From: Nemertoderma westbladi
Lineage: Eukaryota > Xenacoelomorpha > Nemertodermatida > Nemertodermatidae
Assembly: GCA_032718475.1 (NCBI GenBank)
Contig: JAUCBJ010005575.1
Coordinates: forward strand, 1-22,477
Direction of reading: 5' to 3'
DNA length: 22,477 nucleotides
Shown: one piece after another, positions 7,876 through 18,363 of the stretch
Layout: each line of letters begins with the position of its first letter
Numbering within the stretch: position 1 is the first letter of the stretch
Made by a program: the position numbers and the translations under genes
The notes under the pieces: generated by a model
Databases searched by the model: none
What the model was told of the DNA's origin: nothing
The model's input: only the letters and a program-made list of their open reading frames with translations

Positions 7876-10800
7876 ACGTACAACCCCCCTTCCATCTGTA
7901 ATGCTCTAGCCCGTTCATATTTAAGTTTTTAAATAATGTTGTACGTACAACCAACCCCCCTTCCATCTGTAATGCTCTAGCCGTTCATATTTAAGTTTTT
8001 AAGTAATGTTATACGTACAATCCCCCTTCCATCTGTAATGCTCTAGCCCGTTCATATATAAGTTCTTAAGTAATGTTGTACGTACAACCCCCCTTCCATC
8101 TGTAATGCTCTAGCCCGTTCATATTTAAGTTTTTAAGTAATGTTGTACAACCCCCTTTCCATCTGTAATGCTCTAGCCCGTTCATATTTAAGTTTTTAAG
8201 TAACGTTGTACAACCCCCTTCCATCTGTAATGCTCCAGCCCGTTCATATTTAAGTTTTTAAATAATGTTTTACGTACAACCCCCCTTCCATCTGTAATGC
8301 TCTAGCCCGTTCATATTTAAGTTTTTAAATAATGTTGTACGTACAACCCCCTTAAAAATCTGTAATGCACTAGCCCGTTCATATTTAAGTTTTTAAGTAA
8401 AGTTGTACGTACAACTCCCCTTCCATATGTAATGCTCTAGCCCGTTCATATTTAAGTTTTTAAGTAATGTTGTACGTACAATCATCCCCCTTCCATCTGT
8501 AATGCTCTAGCCCGTTCATATTTAAGTTTTTAAGTAATGTTGTACGTACAACCCCCCTTCCATCTGTAATGCTCTAGCCGTTCATATTTAAGTTTTTAAG
8601 AAATGTTGTACGTACAACCCCCCTTCCATATGTAATGCTCTAGCCCGTTCATATTTAAGTTTTTAAGTAATGTTGTACGTACAACCCCCCTTCCATCTGT
8701 AATACTCTAGCCGTTCATATTTAAGTTTTTAAGTAATGTTGTACGTACAACCCCCCTTCCATATGTAATGCTCTAGCCCGTTCATATTTAAGTTTTTAAG
8801 TAATGTTGTACGTACAACCCCCCTTCCATATGTAATGCTCTAGCCCGTTCATATTTAAGTTTTTAAGTAATGTTGTACGTACAACCCCCCTTCCATATGT
8901 AATGCTCTAGCCCGTTCATATTTAAGTTTTTAAGTAATGTTGTACGTACAACCCCCCTTCCATCTGTAATGCTCTAGCCCGTTCATATTTATGTTTTTAA
9001 ATAAAGTTTTACGTAAAACCCCCCTTCCATCTGTAATGCTCTAGCCCGTTCATATTTAAGTTTTTAAGTAATGTTGTACAACCCCCCTTCCATCTGTAAT
9101 GCTCCAGCCCGTTCATATTTAAGTTTTTAAATAATGTTTTACGTACAACCCCCCTTCCATCTGTTGCTCTAGCCGTTCTTTTGTTTTTGTTGTTGTACGT
9201 ACACCCCCCTTCCATCTGTAATGCTCTAGCCCGTTCATATTTAAGTTTTTAAGTAATGTTGTACGTACAACCCCCCTTCCAACTGTAATGCTCTAGCCCG
9301 TTCATATTTAAGTTGTTAAGTAATGTTGTACAACCCCCCTTCCATCTGTAATGCTCCAGCCCGTTCATATTTAAGTTTTTAAATAATGTTTTACGTACAA
9401 CCCCCCTTCCATCTGTAATGCTCTAGCCCGTTCATATTTAAGTTTTTAAGTAATGTTGTACGTACAACCCCCAATACATCTGTAATGCTCCAGCCCGTTC
9501 ATATTTAAGTTTTTAAGTAATGTTGTACGTACAACCCCCCTTCCAACTGTAATGCTCTAGCCCGTTCATATTTAAGTTGTTAAGTAATGTTGTACAACCC
9601 CCCTTCCATCTGTAATGCTCCAGCCCGTTCATATTTAAGTTTTTAAATAATGTTTTACGTACAACCCCCCTTCCATCTGTAATGCTCTAGCCCGTTCATA
9701 TTTAAGTTTTTAAGTAATGTTGTACGTACAACCCCCAATACATCTGTAATGCTCTAGCCCGTTCATATTTAAGTTTTTAAGTAATGTTGTAAGTACAACC
9801 CCCCTTCCATCTGTAATGCTCTAGCCCGCTCATATTTAAGTTTTTAAATAATGTTTTACGTACAACCACCCTGCCATCTGTAATGCTCTAGCCCGTTCAT
9901 ATTTAAGTTTTTAAGTAATATTGTACAACCCCCTTCCATCTGAAATGCTCTAGCCCGTTCATATTTAAGTTTTTAAGTAATGTTGTACGTACAACCCTCC
10001 TTCCATCTGTAATGCTCTAGCCCGTTCATATTTAAGTTGTTAAGTAATGTTGTACAACCCCCCTTCCATCTGTAATGCTCCAGCCCGTTCATATTTAAGT
10101 TTTTAAATAATGTTTTACGTACAACCCCCCTTCCATCTGTAATGCTCTAGCCCGTTCATATTTAAGTTTTTAAGTAATGTTGTACGTACAACCCCCAATA
10201 CATCTGTAATGCTCTAGCCCGTTCATATTTAAGTTTTTAAGTAATGTTGTAAGTACAACCCCCCTTCCATCTGTAATGCTCTAGCCCGCTCATATTTAAG
10301 TTTTTAAATAATGTTTTACGTACAACCACCCTGCCATCTGTAATGCTCTAGCCCGTTCATATTTAAGTTTTTAAGTAATATTGTACAACCCCCTTCCATC
10401 TGAAATGCTCTAGCCCGTTCATATTTAAGTTTTTAAGTAATGTTGTACGTACAACCCTCCTTCCATCTGTAATGCTCTAGCCCGTTCATATTTAAGTTTT
10501 TAAATAATGTGTTACGTACAATCCCCCTTCCATCTGTAATGCTCTTCTAGCCCGTTCATATTTAAGTTTTTAAGTAATGTTGTACGTACAACCCCCCTTC
10601 CATCTGTAATGCTCTAGCCCATTCACATGAAAGTTTTTAAGTAATGTTGTACGTACAACCCCCCTTCCATCTGTAATGCTCTAGCCCGTTCATATTTAAG
10701 ATTTTAAGTAATGTTGTACGTACAACCCCCAATACATCTGTAATGCTCTAGCCCGTTCATATTTAAGTTTTTAAGTAATGTTGTAAGTACAACCCCCTTT

Positions 10801-11782
10801 CCATCTGTAATGCTCTAGCCCGCTCATATTTAAGTTTTTAAATAATGTTTTACGTACAACCACCCTTCCATCTGTAATGCTCTAGCCCGTTCATATTTAA
10901 GTTTTTAAGTAATATTGTACAACCCCCTTCCATCTGTAATGCTCTAGCCCGTTCATATTTAAGTTTTTAAGTAACGTTGTACAACCCCCTTCCATCTGTA
11001 ATGCTCCAGCCCGTTCATATTTAAGTTTTTAAGTAATGTTGCCCGTACAACCCCTCTTCCATCTGTAATGCTCTAGCCCGTTCATATTTAAGTTTTTAAG
11101 TAATGTTGTACAACCCCCCTTCCATCTGTAATGCTCCAGCCCGTTCATATTTAAGTTTTTAAATAATGTTTTACGTACAACCCCCCTTCCATCTGTAATG
11201 CTCTAGCCCGTTCATATTTAAGTTTTTAAGTGATGTTGTACGTACAACCCCCTTTCTATCTGTAATGCTCTAGTCCGTTCACATTTAAGTTTTTAAGTAA
11301 TGTTGTACGTGATACCCCCCTTCCATCTGTAATGCTCTGGCCCGTTCATATTTAAGTCTTTAAGTAATGTTGTACGTACAACCCCCCTTCCATCTGTAAT
11401 GCTCTAGCCCGTTCATATTTAAGTTTTTAAGTAATGTTGTACAACCCCCCTTCCATCTGTAATGCTCTAGCCCGTTCATATTTAAGTTTTTAAGTAATGT
11501 TGTAAGTACAACCCCCCTTCCATCTGTAATGCTCTAGCCCGTTCATATTTAAGTTTTTAAGTAATGTTGTACGTACAACCCCCCTTCCATCTGTAATGCT
11601 CTAGCCCGTTCATATTTAAGTTTTTAAGTAATGTTGTACATACAACCCCTCTTCCATCTGTAGTGCTCTAGCCGTTCATATTTAAGTTTTTAAATAATGT
11701 TTTACGTACAACCCCCCTTCCATCTGTAATGCTCTAACCCGTTCATATTTAAGTTTTTAAGTAATGTTGTACGTACAACCTC
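7876..11782. repeat. 67-bp satellite, main block (about 59 units)
   Basis: 3.9 kb of uninterrupted head-to-tail units. The 67-bp form has the self-complementary join TGTACGTACA; the 63-bp form lacks one ACGT. Recurrent variants include gctCcag for gctctag, tttttaaAtaatgttTtacgt, aatacatctg for ttccatctg, and cgCtcat, arranged in higher-order blocks (see 9547-10498). Open frames inside (e.g. 9009-9215) are products of the periodicity, not genes. Confidence 0.98.
9547..10498. repeat. Perfect 460-bp-period duplication inside the satellite (7-unit higher-order repeat)
   Basis: Bases 9547-10038 equal 10007-10498 without a mismatch (492 bp at offset 460, seven units), while neighbouring units differ from each other at many sites. 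A related block with the same order of variants (aatacatctg, gtaagtac, cccgctcat, aataatgtttt, aatattgtac) recurs at about 10727-10930, and a four-unit (264-bp) period is seen between about 9311 and 9575. This is the signature of recent unequal exchange. Confidence 0.9.
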
Positions 11783-12960
11783 TGTTCGCGCTTTTAGACC
11801 TTTAGCAGTTTAACCTGCCAAATTGGGATGTCTTCTAGATAATAAATCGTCTTTAGCCTATGACAAGTATTTGATACACTACATTAGCCGAAGCCAGTCT
11901 ATGCGCGACCATTCACCCGCTGGATATACCTGGGAGACTGGATTTGGAAGCCTAACCGTATTGCGGTGTAGGCCTACTGTATTATTCGACTGATCGTAAT
12001 ATATAATCTCTGACAAATATTATTCACTTTCGGGAAATATTAACAGTTCCTTTAGGACGTGGCGCTCTAAATATGTAAACAGAGTTATGACTTAAACTAG
12101 ACACAACGGGATGGCTATAGATTCACGTATATGGCGCATTCTTTAGGAGATGCTTTGTTATCAGTCACAATCATACACAATACTGCACAATGCTGCACAC
12201 CGATCTGCCGACCTTCACTAATTTTAGTCACATACAAAGAGAACAACAACCAATACATGTAGTGCCTATGAAATAGCATTAGATTCACTTCAAAACCAAT
12301 TTAATGTAAGTTGCAATCGTTATATGTAACCGGTCTCTCTTACCTTCAGTATATCAAGAAGATTGGGGGTTTGTAATTATTTATCGGTATTCCAAATATA
12401 ATAATATTCCATCAACAGATATAATGAATAACCGACAGTAAATAGCAGTAAAAATGCGGTGTTTGTAGTTGACAATATGATTAGGTGAGTGAGTTGTGAG
12501 ATGCGCTAACAGATATACGTTCTATAATTAAGCCTATTAATGTTGGGCTAAAGACTGAAAACACATAGATTCCAAAAGCCAGTCTTCTGGGCTCAGGACA
12601 AAATGCAAACATTGACCCATAATGCATTGCGCGATTTCCCGGAGGTTTCTGTACAAAAAGCAGGAGAATCGCTCTGATTGGTTGACCGAACAAAGAAACA
12701 CCAGAGAACAAGGAAAAAGCTACACGTGTACAGCTCAGCTGTTAGCTGTCGTCATAGTAACTACACTGTTTCAAGAGGATCTAGCGCATTGCGTCATAGA
12801 ATTGCTAATTATGTCCGCTAAAGTACACATACAGAAGAAATGGCTTTTTATGTCCACTAAAACACCAGTACAGTAAGGATACGGCTTTTTATGCCTGTTA
12901 AACCAATTACAGAGTACTTTGCGGGGAAAATAACCGGCTAATTCCGCAAAAGCTTTTACA
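11783..12960 (-). repeat. 3' LTR of the BEL/Pao-type element
   Basis: Begins tgttcgcgctttt and ends gcaaaagcttttaca on the plus strand. By eye about 14 substitutions and one 4-bp indel (CAAA, present in the other copy near 19156) separate it from 18364-19545, close to 98.8% identity. Carries CCAATCAGAG on the minus strand (attgg at 12677-12681). Open frames within it (12481-12876, both strands) recur in the other LTR and have no protein features. Confidence 0.96.
12672..12681 (-). promoter_or_regulatory. CCAATCAGAG box in the BEL/Pao-type 3' LTR
   Basis: Minus-strand CCAATCAGAGCGATT. The same string stands in the partner LTR (19257-19266) and in the old diverged LTR (197-206), inside one of the best-kept blocks of that remnant. 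An NF-Y-like site is the obvious candidate; no clear TATA box follows it. Confidence 0.5.
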
Positions 12961-12985
12961 CCGCTCCCAGAAAATGGGATTTAAG
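12961..12985 (-). promoter_or_regulatory. PPT-like sequence and small stem-loop beside the 3' LTR
   Basis: On the minus strand the 3' LTR is preceded by CTGGGAGCGG, a short purine-rich tract. Overlapping it is TCCCA-gaaaa-TGGGA (plus strand, about 12965-12979), a small stem-loop at the place where the old LTR at 522 has a different stem (CGTGAC/GTCACG). Confidence 0.45.
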
Positions 12986-13038
12986 TCTATAAAATATAAA
13001 AAATCACAGTTTCTAAAATATAAAAATACTCTAAACAG

Positions 13039-13433
13039 TTAGTCTTTCTTATGCGGACGGCATTTACGCAGTTTTTTGAGGCTAGCAAGAGTCCTTTTCT
13101 CTTTGGGGCGAGCCACCTTACTAGGAGGGCTGTAACTCCTGGGTGAAGGGTGCAATACAATTGCATCAGAAGGTTTAGGATTACGATCGGTGTATCCGCC
13201 GGTCGAGGTACCTGGTTGATCGATATCAACTTCAGTGGAGCGAGGTCTAACGGCCTTTAGGGCGCGTCTTAGGACAGCAGCTCCTACGGGTCCTTGATGG
13301 GTCGTCTGGACAATGGCGGTAGGTGGACCGTGAGTGGTGAGAAACTTCCTCGGTTTAATGGTTCTTTCCAGCTCGCGTTCTCGGGCTCGATATTCGTAGG
13401 GCCGTCGAGATACTTCCTTGTCTGAGGCAATTA
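13039..13433 (-). pseudogene. Basic, Pro/Arg-rich C-terminal tail of the BEL/Pao-type polyprotein
   Basis: About 130 codons open in one frame, ending in a Lys/Arg-rich C-terminus (K-K-L-R-K-C-R-P-H-K-K-D, stop at 13039-13041). It includes Y-E-Y-R-A-R-E-R-E-L-E-R-T and A-V-L-R-R-A-L-K-A-V-R-P-R-S. It is in a different frame from the knuckle segment before it; the join is near 13410-13433, just where the second CX2C of the knuckle should be followed by H and C. It could be the C-terminus of gag, or the end of pol joined to gag by a large deletion. No known domain is recognised. Confidence 0.55.
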
Positions 13434-13750
13434 TAACACAACCGCTTATCCCACATGACTTCCCGTCTCTCCGTTAATGATTTCTTCAGGAATTCATCAC
13501 ACATATTCAAACGGTGGGTCCCGTCACATAGCACACATTTCGGTTTGATGTTACTTACTTTATTTTGAATAACATTGTGCACACTCGTTCTTTCTTCGAG
13601 CTTTCTCACCTGAATTCTCTTAGGAGACGTAGGAGGAGTTTTTCTTACCTGCTCTCTCCTGTCATTGGTTCGAGACTTGAATTTACTTACCTGTTCTTTA
13701 GGCGTTTTATTGACATAATAAGATCTTTCAGTGTCTTTCCCGCTATCCTC
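13355..13750 (-). pseudogene. BEL/Pao-type Gag, zinc-knuckle segment
   Basis: Lys/Arg-rich stretch followed by C-V-L-C-D-G-T-H-R-L-N-M-C (CX2CX3HX4C), then an R-R-E-V-M-W-D-K-R-L-C-Y-N-C-L motif, the arrangement found between capsid and protease in BEL/Pao polyproteins. The second finger stops after C-Y-N-C-L-R-Q-G: the following residues lack the H and C, so it is truncated or frameshifted. It joins the capsid segment by a -1-type shift around 13740 (GGGAAA). Confidence 0.85.
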
Positions 13751-15090
13751 TCCTTGAGAAGTCTGGCTTTCGCGTCGTCGGTATAACACACTGGTGTTAC
13801 TTTTCTCCTAGAAACGGGTTTCTCACTTACCTTGTTTTCCGGTGTCTTCTCTCTGGACTGCTTTAGGAGCTGTAATTTCACTTCTCCATCTAAGAATGAC
13901 ATGAGATCAGCCATGGTAGGGTCTCGTCGTTGTTGTTCCATCATATATAACACTTTCTTATCCCAGCGTGTACCTACTCCACCCTTCGGTAAAGTAGAAG
14001 CCACGGCTCCAATAACCATAGAACTCTGATATTCATGAGACTTACCTAGCCAATCTAATTGTCTACAGATCTCTTGAATCTCATCGGAAAACTCTATTAT
14101 CCCGCTGCTAATGAACTTTCGGGGCGCTACTAATTTTGCATACAAATATTTAGCTATGTTATTCCTATTACCATACCTGATGTTTAGTGTATCCCAAACT
14201 TGTCTTATTCCATCTGGATGTCCAATAAACTTTAACGCCATTAACTTGGGAGATCCTTCCAAGCACTCGATGAGGAATCTAAGTTTCTCTCCATTTGATA
14301 GCACAGAGTTCTGTATGTTATCTTTGTAATATTCATTAAAAGGTAACCATTTCATCTCATCTCCATTGAACTTGACTATCTCTCCCACCTTTACCGCTTG
14401 ACGGGCTTCGGTTCTAGCCATTTGGCGCGTAAAACTTTCTTGGGCCATCGTGTTATTTAATATCGAGTTATCGGTATATAAATTTCTCGGATTATTATCA
14501 AGTCTATATGGAATATCATTGTCAACAGGTTTATAATTACCCTTAATAGGGTTTACTATAGGAGTTTCCACTTCGCTAGCAGTATAGATGCGTGTAGGCT
14601 CCACACCTTGCGCATGAAATACTTCAGACCTAACAGGTTGACACATTGTTACAGGGGGTGGTGGTATACCCTTTTGTGTATTTACTAATTTATCGCGTTC
14701 TAACGCGATACTTTGCTGCACTTCTTGCAACTCTAACCTACTTTCCCTTACTGTGCCCTTGAACTGCTTAACAGTCTCCTGCATCTGCCCGAGCAGGAGA
14801 TCCATCCCCCGCCGTCTCTCATCCACCCACTCGACCGCCGATGCGGGAGCCGCCAACGTTGTAGCGGGCGGACGAGGGACAATGGGCGACAAATCATTAA
14901 TATTTCGCTCGGAGTCCAAGACATAAACTGTCTCATGGGCTGTTCTGCTGGGCACAGGTAGCTTAGTGCTATGCAAAGAGAATTTAGAGGTAGGTTCTGG
15001 GAGTACAGGTGTCTCTGTCACCGAAGGGGTGGCTTCGAGAACAGGCCTAATTATTTCAGGCTCATCTACTATAGTAGGAGTCTGTCTATT
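13687..15090 (-). pseudogene. BEL/Pao-type Gag, coiled-coil and capsid (DUF1759-like) segment
   Basis: Open from just after a stop at 15091-15093; there is no ATG at its beginning (the codon at 15021 is GTG), so it is a continuation of the upstream frame, not a separate gene. Counting from 15021: residues ~70-115 are a helix-forming stretch; residues ~217-295 match the DUF1759 pattern (K-F-N-G-D-x-M-K-W-L-P-F, G-E-K-L-R-F-L, L-E-G-S-P, V-W-D-T-L-N-I-R-Y-G). DUF1759 is the capsid region of BEL/Pao and related Gag proteins. The last ~30 codons before the stop at 13687 are probably out of frame. Confidence 0.87.
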
Positions 15091-15821
15091 TTAATAATTT
15101 GGTCTATAGGTTCTGTACTACCTAAGTCTGTGCTAGTTAGTTGTTTTCGAACAGCTAGGGACAAATCAGGCAATATCTGACGGTGGGACATTCTTCTACG
15201 TCTGCTGAGACGAGATCTATTTCCTCGACCTTCAGTATCGGTGGTATCGCCTTCCTCAGATGATGTATATCCCTGTCTTTTGGGAGTAGATCGATTCATC
15301 ATCTGCATATTACTAGCTGTTAACTGTTTATTTATGCAGTCTTGATTCTCTTGAATATTTTCCAACTCTAGTTGGGTGGTCTCTTCAGATGCTCTTCTTT
15401 CTGCTTCTGCCACTGCTCGCTTTCTTTCCGCTTCTACTGCTGCTGCTGCCGCTTTTCTTTCTGATTCTGCCGCTGCCGCTTTTGCCTCTGCCGCTTTTCT
15501 ATCCACTTCTGCCGCTTTTCTTTCTGCTTCTGCCTCTGCTGCTGCCGCTGCTGCTATCTTTCTGTCTTCTATACGTTTTTTCTTTACTTGTTCTTCTTCG
15601 ACTCTAGTGATGCGGAGGCGTTCATCAAATTTAGCTTGGTTTGCAGCTCTCATATCCGCATCGATTGCGTCCAACACAAGCTTGGCTCCTTCACTATTAG
15701 GGCTAAGCCCCTCCAGCCTTCTCCAGCCAGCCTCCAGCCATCCTGTGTATGTCTTCCCAGGCAGCTTCCGATAAGTCAAACGGGAGTCCGGGTCCGGGGA
15801 AGTTCCATTGCGACTCGACAA
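15069..15821 (-). pseudogene. BEL/Pao-type Gag N-terminal region with long Ala/Glu-rich coiled coil
   Basis: After a Trp-containing segment (T-G-W-L-E-A-G-W-R-R-L-E-G-L) comes a charged helix of about 80 residues built from A-A-A-E, E-R-K-A-A-E and similar steps, a strongly predicted single helix or coiled coil, then a Ser/Arg-rich region (R-L-S-R-R-R-R-M-S). The DNA beneath is a GCT/GCC-rich near-trinucleotide repeat (about 15376-15600). It joins the next segment by a -1-type shift at a short A-run near 15091-15095. The start is uncertain because the preceding frame overlaps. Confidence 0.75.
15376..15600. repeat. Trinucleotide-rich low-complexity tract (tct/gct/gcc, plus strand)
   Basis: Imperfect repeats of tctgctgcc-like triplets encode the Ala/Glu/Lys helix on the minus strand. 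The same tract opens long Ser/Ala- and Leu-rich frames on the plus strand that should not be read as genes. Confidence 0.85.
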
Positions 15822-16296
15822 TAGACTTCAGTTCTTCCCTTGTGTATCCCGCATAACTATCCTTAGTCGATCGCTTACTTCTCGCCCAATCAATCTGGTG
15901 TTCCTCCACCGCAATCAATAACCTAGTGAGTACGGCTGCGGGAAGGATGAGAAGGGGGTCCGAATAAACTGCATCTGTCATCTTTGCTCCGTGCTCGGGT
16001 GTCAGATCTACAGTATCCGCACTACTGGAGCTGTCGGGCCGCTGAGAAATAAGTTCTCGGCTCACGGGTTGTTGCTGTTCCGCTGCTTCTTGGTCCCGCT
16101 TGACCTGAGCTCTAGTGCCTATGACAGACCTACGGTGTTGGACCAGCCTAGGGTCTGATATTACTACTGGGGGAATGATCTTTCTTACAGTAGGAGGTGA
16201 GTTGAACTTCGGTCTCACACGTTCCACACTCCTGTCTGGGTCACAGATGGTTGTATCTAGGAGACTGTCTGACAGGTTTTGCTTGGTGTCAGACAT
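15703..16296 (-). CDS. Start of the BEL/Pao-type Gag (N-terminal 197 codons)
   Basis: Begins M-S-D-T-K-Q-N-L at 16296 with AAAC before the ATG (A at -3). It is the first ATG-initiated long frame after the leader. Hydrophilic, with a Ser/Asp-rich stretch; a short Leu/Ala-rich helix (L-P-A-A-V-L-T-R-L-L-I-A-V-E-E) may mediate assembly. No catalytic motif and no recognised domain. It overlaps the next gag segment by 119 bp in another frame, in a repetitive ggctgga sequence where a +1-type shift is needed. Confidence 0.7.
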   Translation of the reverse strand: MSDTKQNLSDSLLDTTICDPDRSVERVRPKFNSPPTVRKIIPPVVISDPRLVQHRRSVIGTRAQVKRDQEAAEQQQPVSRELISQRPDSSSSADTVDLTPEHGAKMTDAVYSDPLLILPAAVLTRLLIAVEEHQIDWARSKRSTKDSYAGYTREELKSIVESQWNFPGPGLPFDLSEAAWEDIHRMAGGWLEKAGGA

Positions 16297-18363
16297 GTTT
16301 GTTTGTACAGTTGAATGCCTACTGCTATGTTGCAGTTAAAGCAAATCTAGTAATTCAGTATCAACTGATAGCCTAGTAATTAATTACCGATATCGTCACT
16401 GAATGTAACTTGATATATATATAATATATTAGAATACCGGTATGCTTATAGTATATATAAGTATTATTACAGACTAGGTTTGTCACAGAATACCGGTATA
16501 TAATTTTAGCACAAATATATATAAATATATAATAGGCCTATCGTGAATTCCGGTATACAGTTTACACTTATAGTATATATAAGTATAATTATGGACTAGA
16601 ATTAATTACAGAATACCGGTATAATTTCAGCCTAAATTTATAAATATATAATAGGCCTATCGTGAATACCGGTATACAGCTTACACTTATAGTATATATA
16701 TAAGTATAATTACAGACTAGAATTGATTACAGAATACCGGTATGATTTCAGCCTAAATTTATAGAAATAAATATAATAAGCCTATGGTAAATACCGGTAT
16801 GTCAATTATTTTGGAATAATTGAATTTCTGAATTTTAGGGGTTACTTGGTTACTTTAACTTACTTTATTACCGTTATTTAAGCAGTAGTCCAACTGATAT
16901 TAAGACCTAATTGTTGTATGGCAGGCCTACTATTTATAAATCGTTTGAGTTGATTTATAATATATATACCCGTTTTAATGGGTTTTTGTCAATATTTGAA
17001 ATAAATGTTATTATTTCTGGGGGGAGTCACTACACAGAAGCTGTGCGCTCTCAGTGAAGTGCTACTTGTTGGACACTAAAACAAATAATTCTAATTTACC
17101 TAAGTTACTTAATATTACAAATTACGTACAATTCTGGGTGAGATTACAATCTCTAAATAAACACAAAAATTTACAAGTACGAATTTTTAGGGTAATTTTA
17201 CAAGAAGTCTACAAACCAGCCTAACAAAGGGTTAGAAAATCTGGTTATTACAACGGACAGGGTACTACGGTATTTGAAAATAATAAGTAGTAGTAAATAT
17301 ACTGTGTTGTCCAGATAGGAAAATACCACCGTCTGACGACTTATAGCCGTATCGCTATAAGTACTACGTTATGTATCACGGAGTGTTCCTACCTAGAAGT
17401 TAATTACCGCGGTCTACCAGAACCAACGTGCCTATTAACCACTTTACAACACAAATATACTGCCTACACACTAATTACCTTCGGAAAGCGCTGTACACTA
17501 AACCCTAAATTAGGTACAAGTACTTATACAACCAATAATCAGTAGTTAAAAATACTTGAACAGCTAAAAGAACCACGGTATCTGCTGGAGTGACCGGGGC
17601 ACAAAATCACCAGTCTTTACCTACTCCAAGCAGCCCTGATGTAGTACCGGGGATAGTTTAACTATAACGGTATATATAACAAGCACAATTACTGTAGGAA
17701 TTAACTTGGGGATATGAATGTTGCGAATAATTGCATAAACTCTGAATAATAAATATTACGCTACGCGTACAGACTACTCAAACAAAATGCAGACCAAATG
17801 CTGACAGACTACTATCAAGCCTAAACAAACTACGGTATATGCAGACTCCGAAATGGTTAGTTAGTATGCGTTCTAACCGAGTAGTACGACTTATTCTTTT
17901 GAGGGGGTTTACCTCACAGCTCTGGCAGCCCCTACTTTCCTAACTAGTACTTTTTCGGACATACGCTCTACACACACTACAGTCCCTTCAGACTTAACAA
18001 CAGTCAGACAACAGTCCAGCCTACAAATTATATGTACAATCTGAGCAGGCTTACACGCCTTCTGCTCAATATTGGCCTACAAATAAATAAAACTGACAGA
18101 AATAAGTAAAATCCCAATAAAAACCAGGCGTCCCCGATTACTTATTAAGACCTACCGGTATATAATTATCAAAATCGAATAATACTGCTGTACCTGTACT
18201 GCTGTAAGTACTGGTCCGGGTGGTTAGGTAGTCAAGCCTACTGGGTACCGGTTGCCGGTACTTCAGCTTTATTGCCTACCGCAATACAGAAGCTATATCT
18301 GTTATTGTTCTTACCAGAACAATAGACAACTATATCTTCCAATTGTACGTATATATCTGTTAT
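16297..18363. other. Non-coding leader of the BEL/Pao-type element
   Basis: About 2.07 kb between the 5' LTR and the first gag ATG, with no long ORF on either strand. It holds the tandem repeat at 16427-16803, many TACCGGTA sites, a G-rich ggggggag near 17018, and a hairpin ATTGTTCT-tacc-AGAACAAT at about 18304-18323. No TGG-initiated primer site directly abuts the LTR (minus strand begins ATAACAGATATA), which is unusual. The long leader could carry packaging or priming signals; this is not shown. Confidence 0.7.
16427..16803. repeat. Tandem repeat, about 122-bp period, about 3 copies, with TACCGGTA palindromes
   Basis: aataccggtat or aattccggtat occurs about every 57-65 bp (near 16433, 16490, 16548, 16612, 16666, 16733, 16792). 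The spaces alternate between an acacttatagtatatataagtat... stretch and a ttcagcctaaatttataaatatataatagg... stretch, giving a ~122-bp unit. The last copy is more diverged. Confidence 0.85.

Noticed and set aside
9009-9215. Minus-strand ORF with internal protein repeats
   Set aside because: It lies wholly inside the satellite; the protein repeat only mirrors the DNA repeat, and it opens because of local indels.
7876-11782. CRISPR-like repeat array
   Set aside because: Units are contiguous 63-67-bp repeats with no unique spacers, in a eukaryotic context; this is a satellite.
12481-12876. Overlapping ORFs on both strands, repeated at 19062-19461
   Set aside because: The recurrence is explained by the two LTRs; no protein motif, and the reading frames differ between the copies by the 4-bp indel.
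12987-13229. Minus-strand ORF of 80 codons
   Set aside because: It is a shadow of the longer open frame ending at 13039, which has the more protein-like composition.
15376-15774. Plus-strand Ser/Ala- and Leu-rich ORFs
   Set aside because: They are antisense to the Ala/Glu-rich gag helix and arise from the triplet-rich tract.
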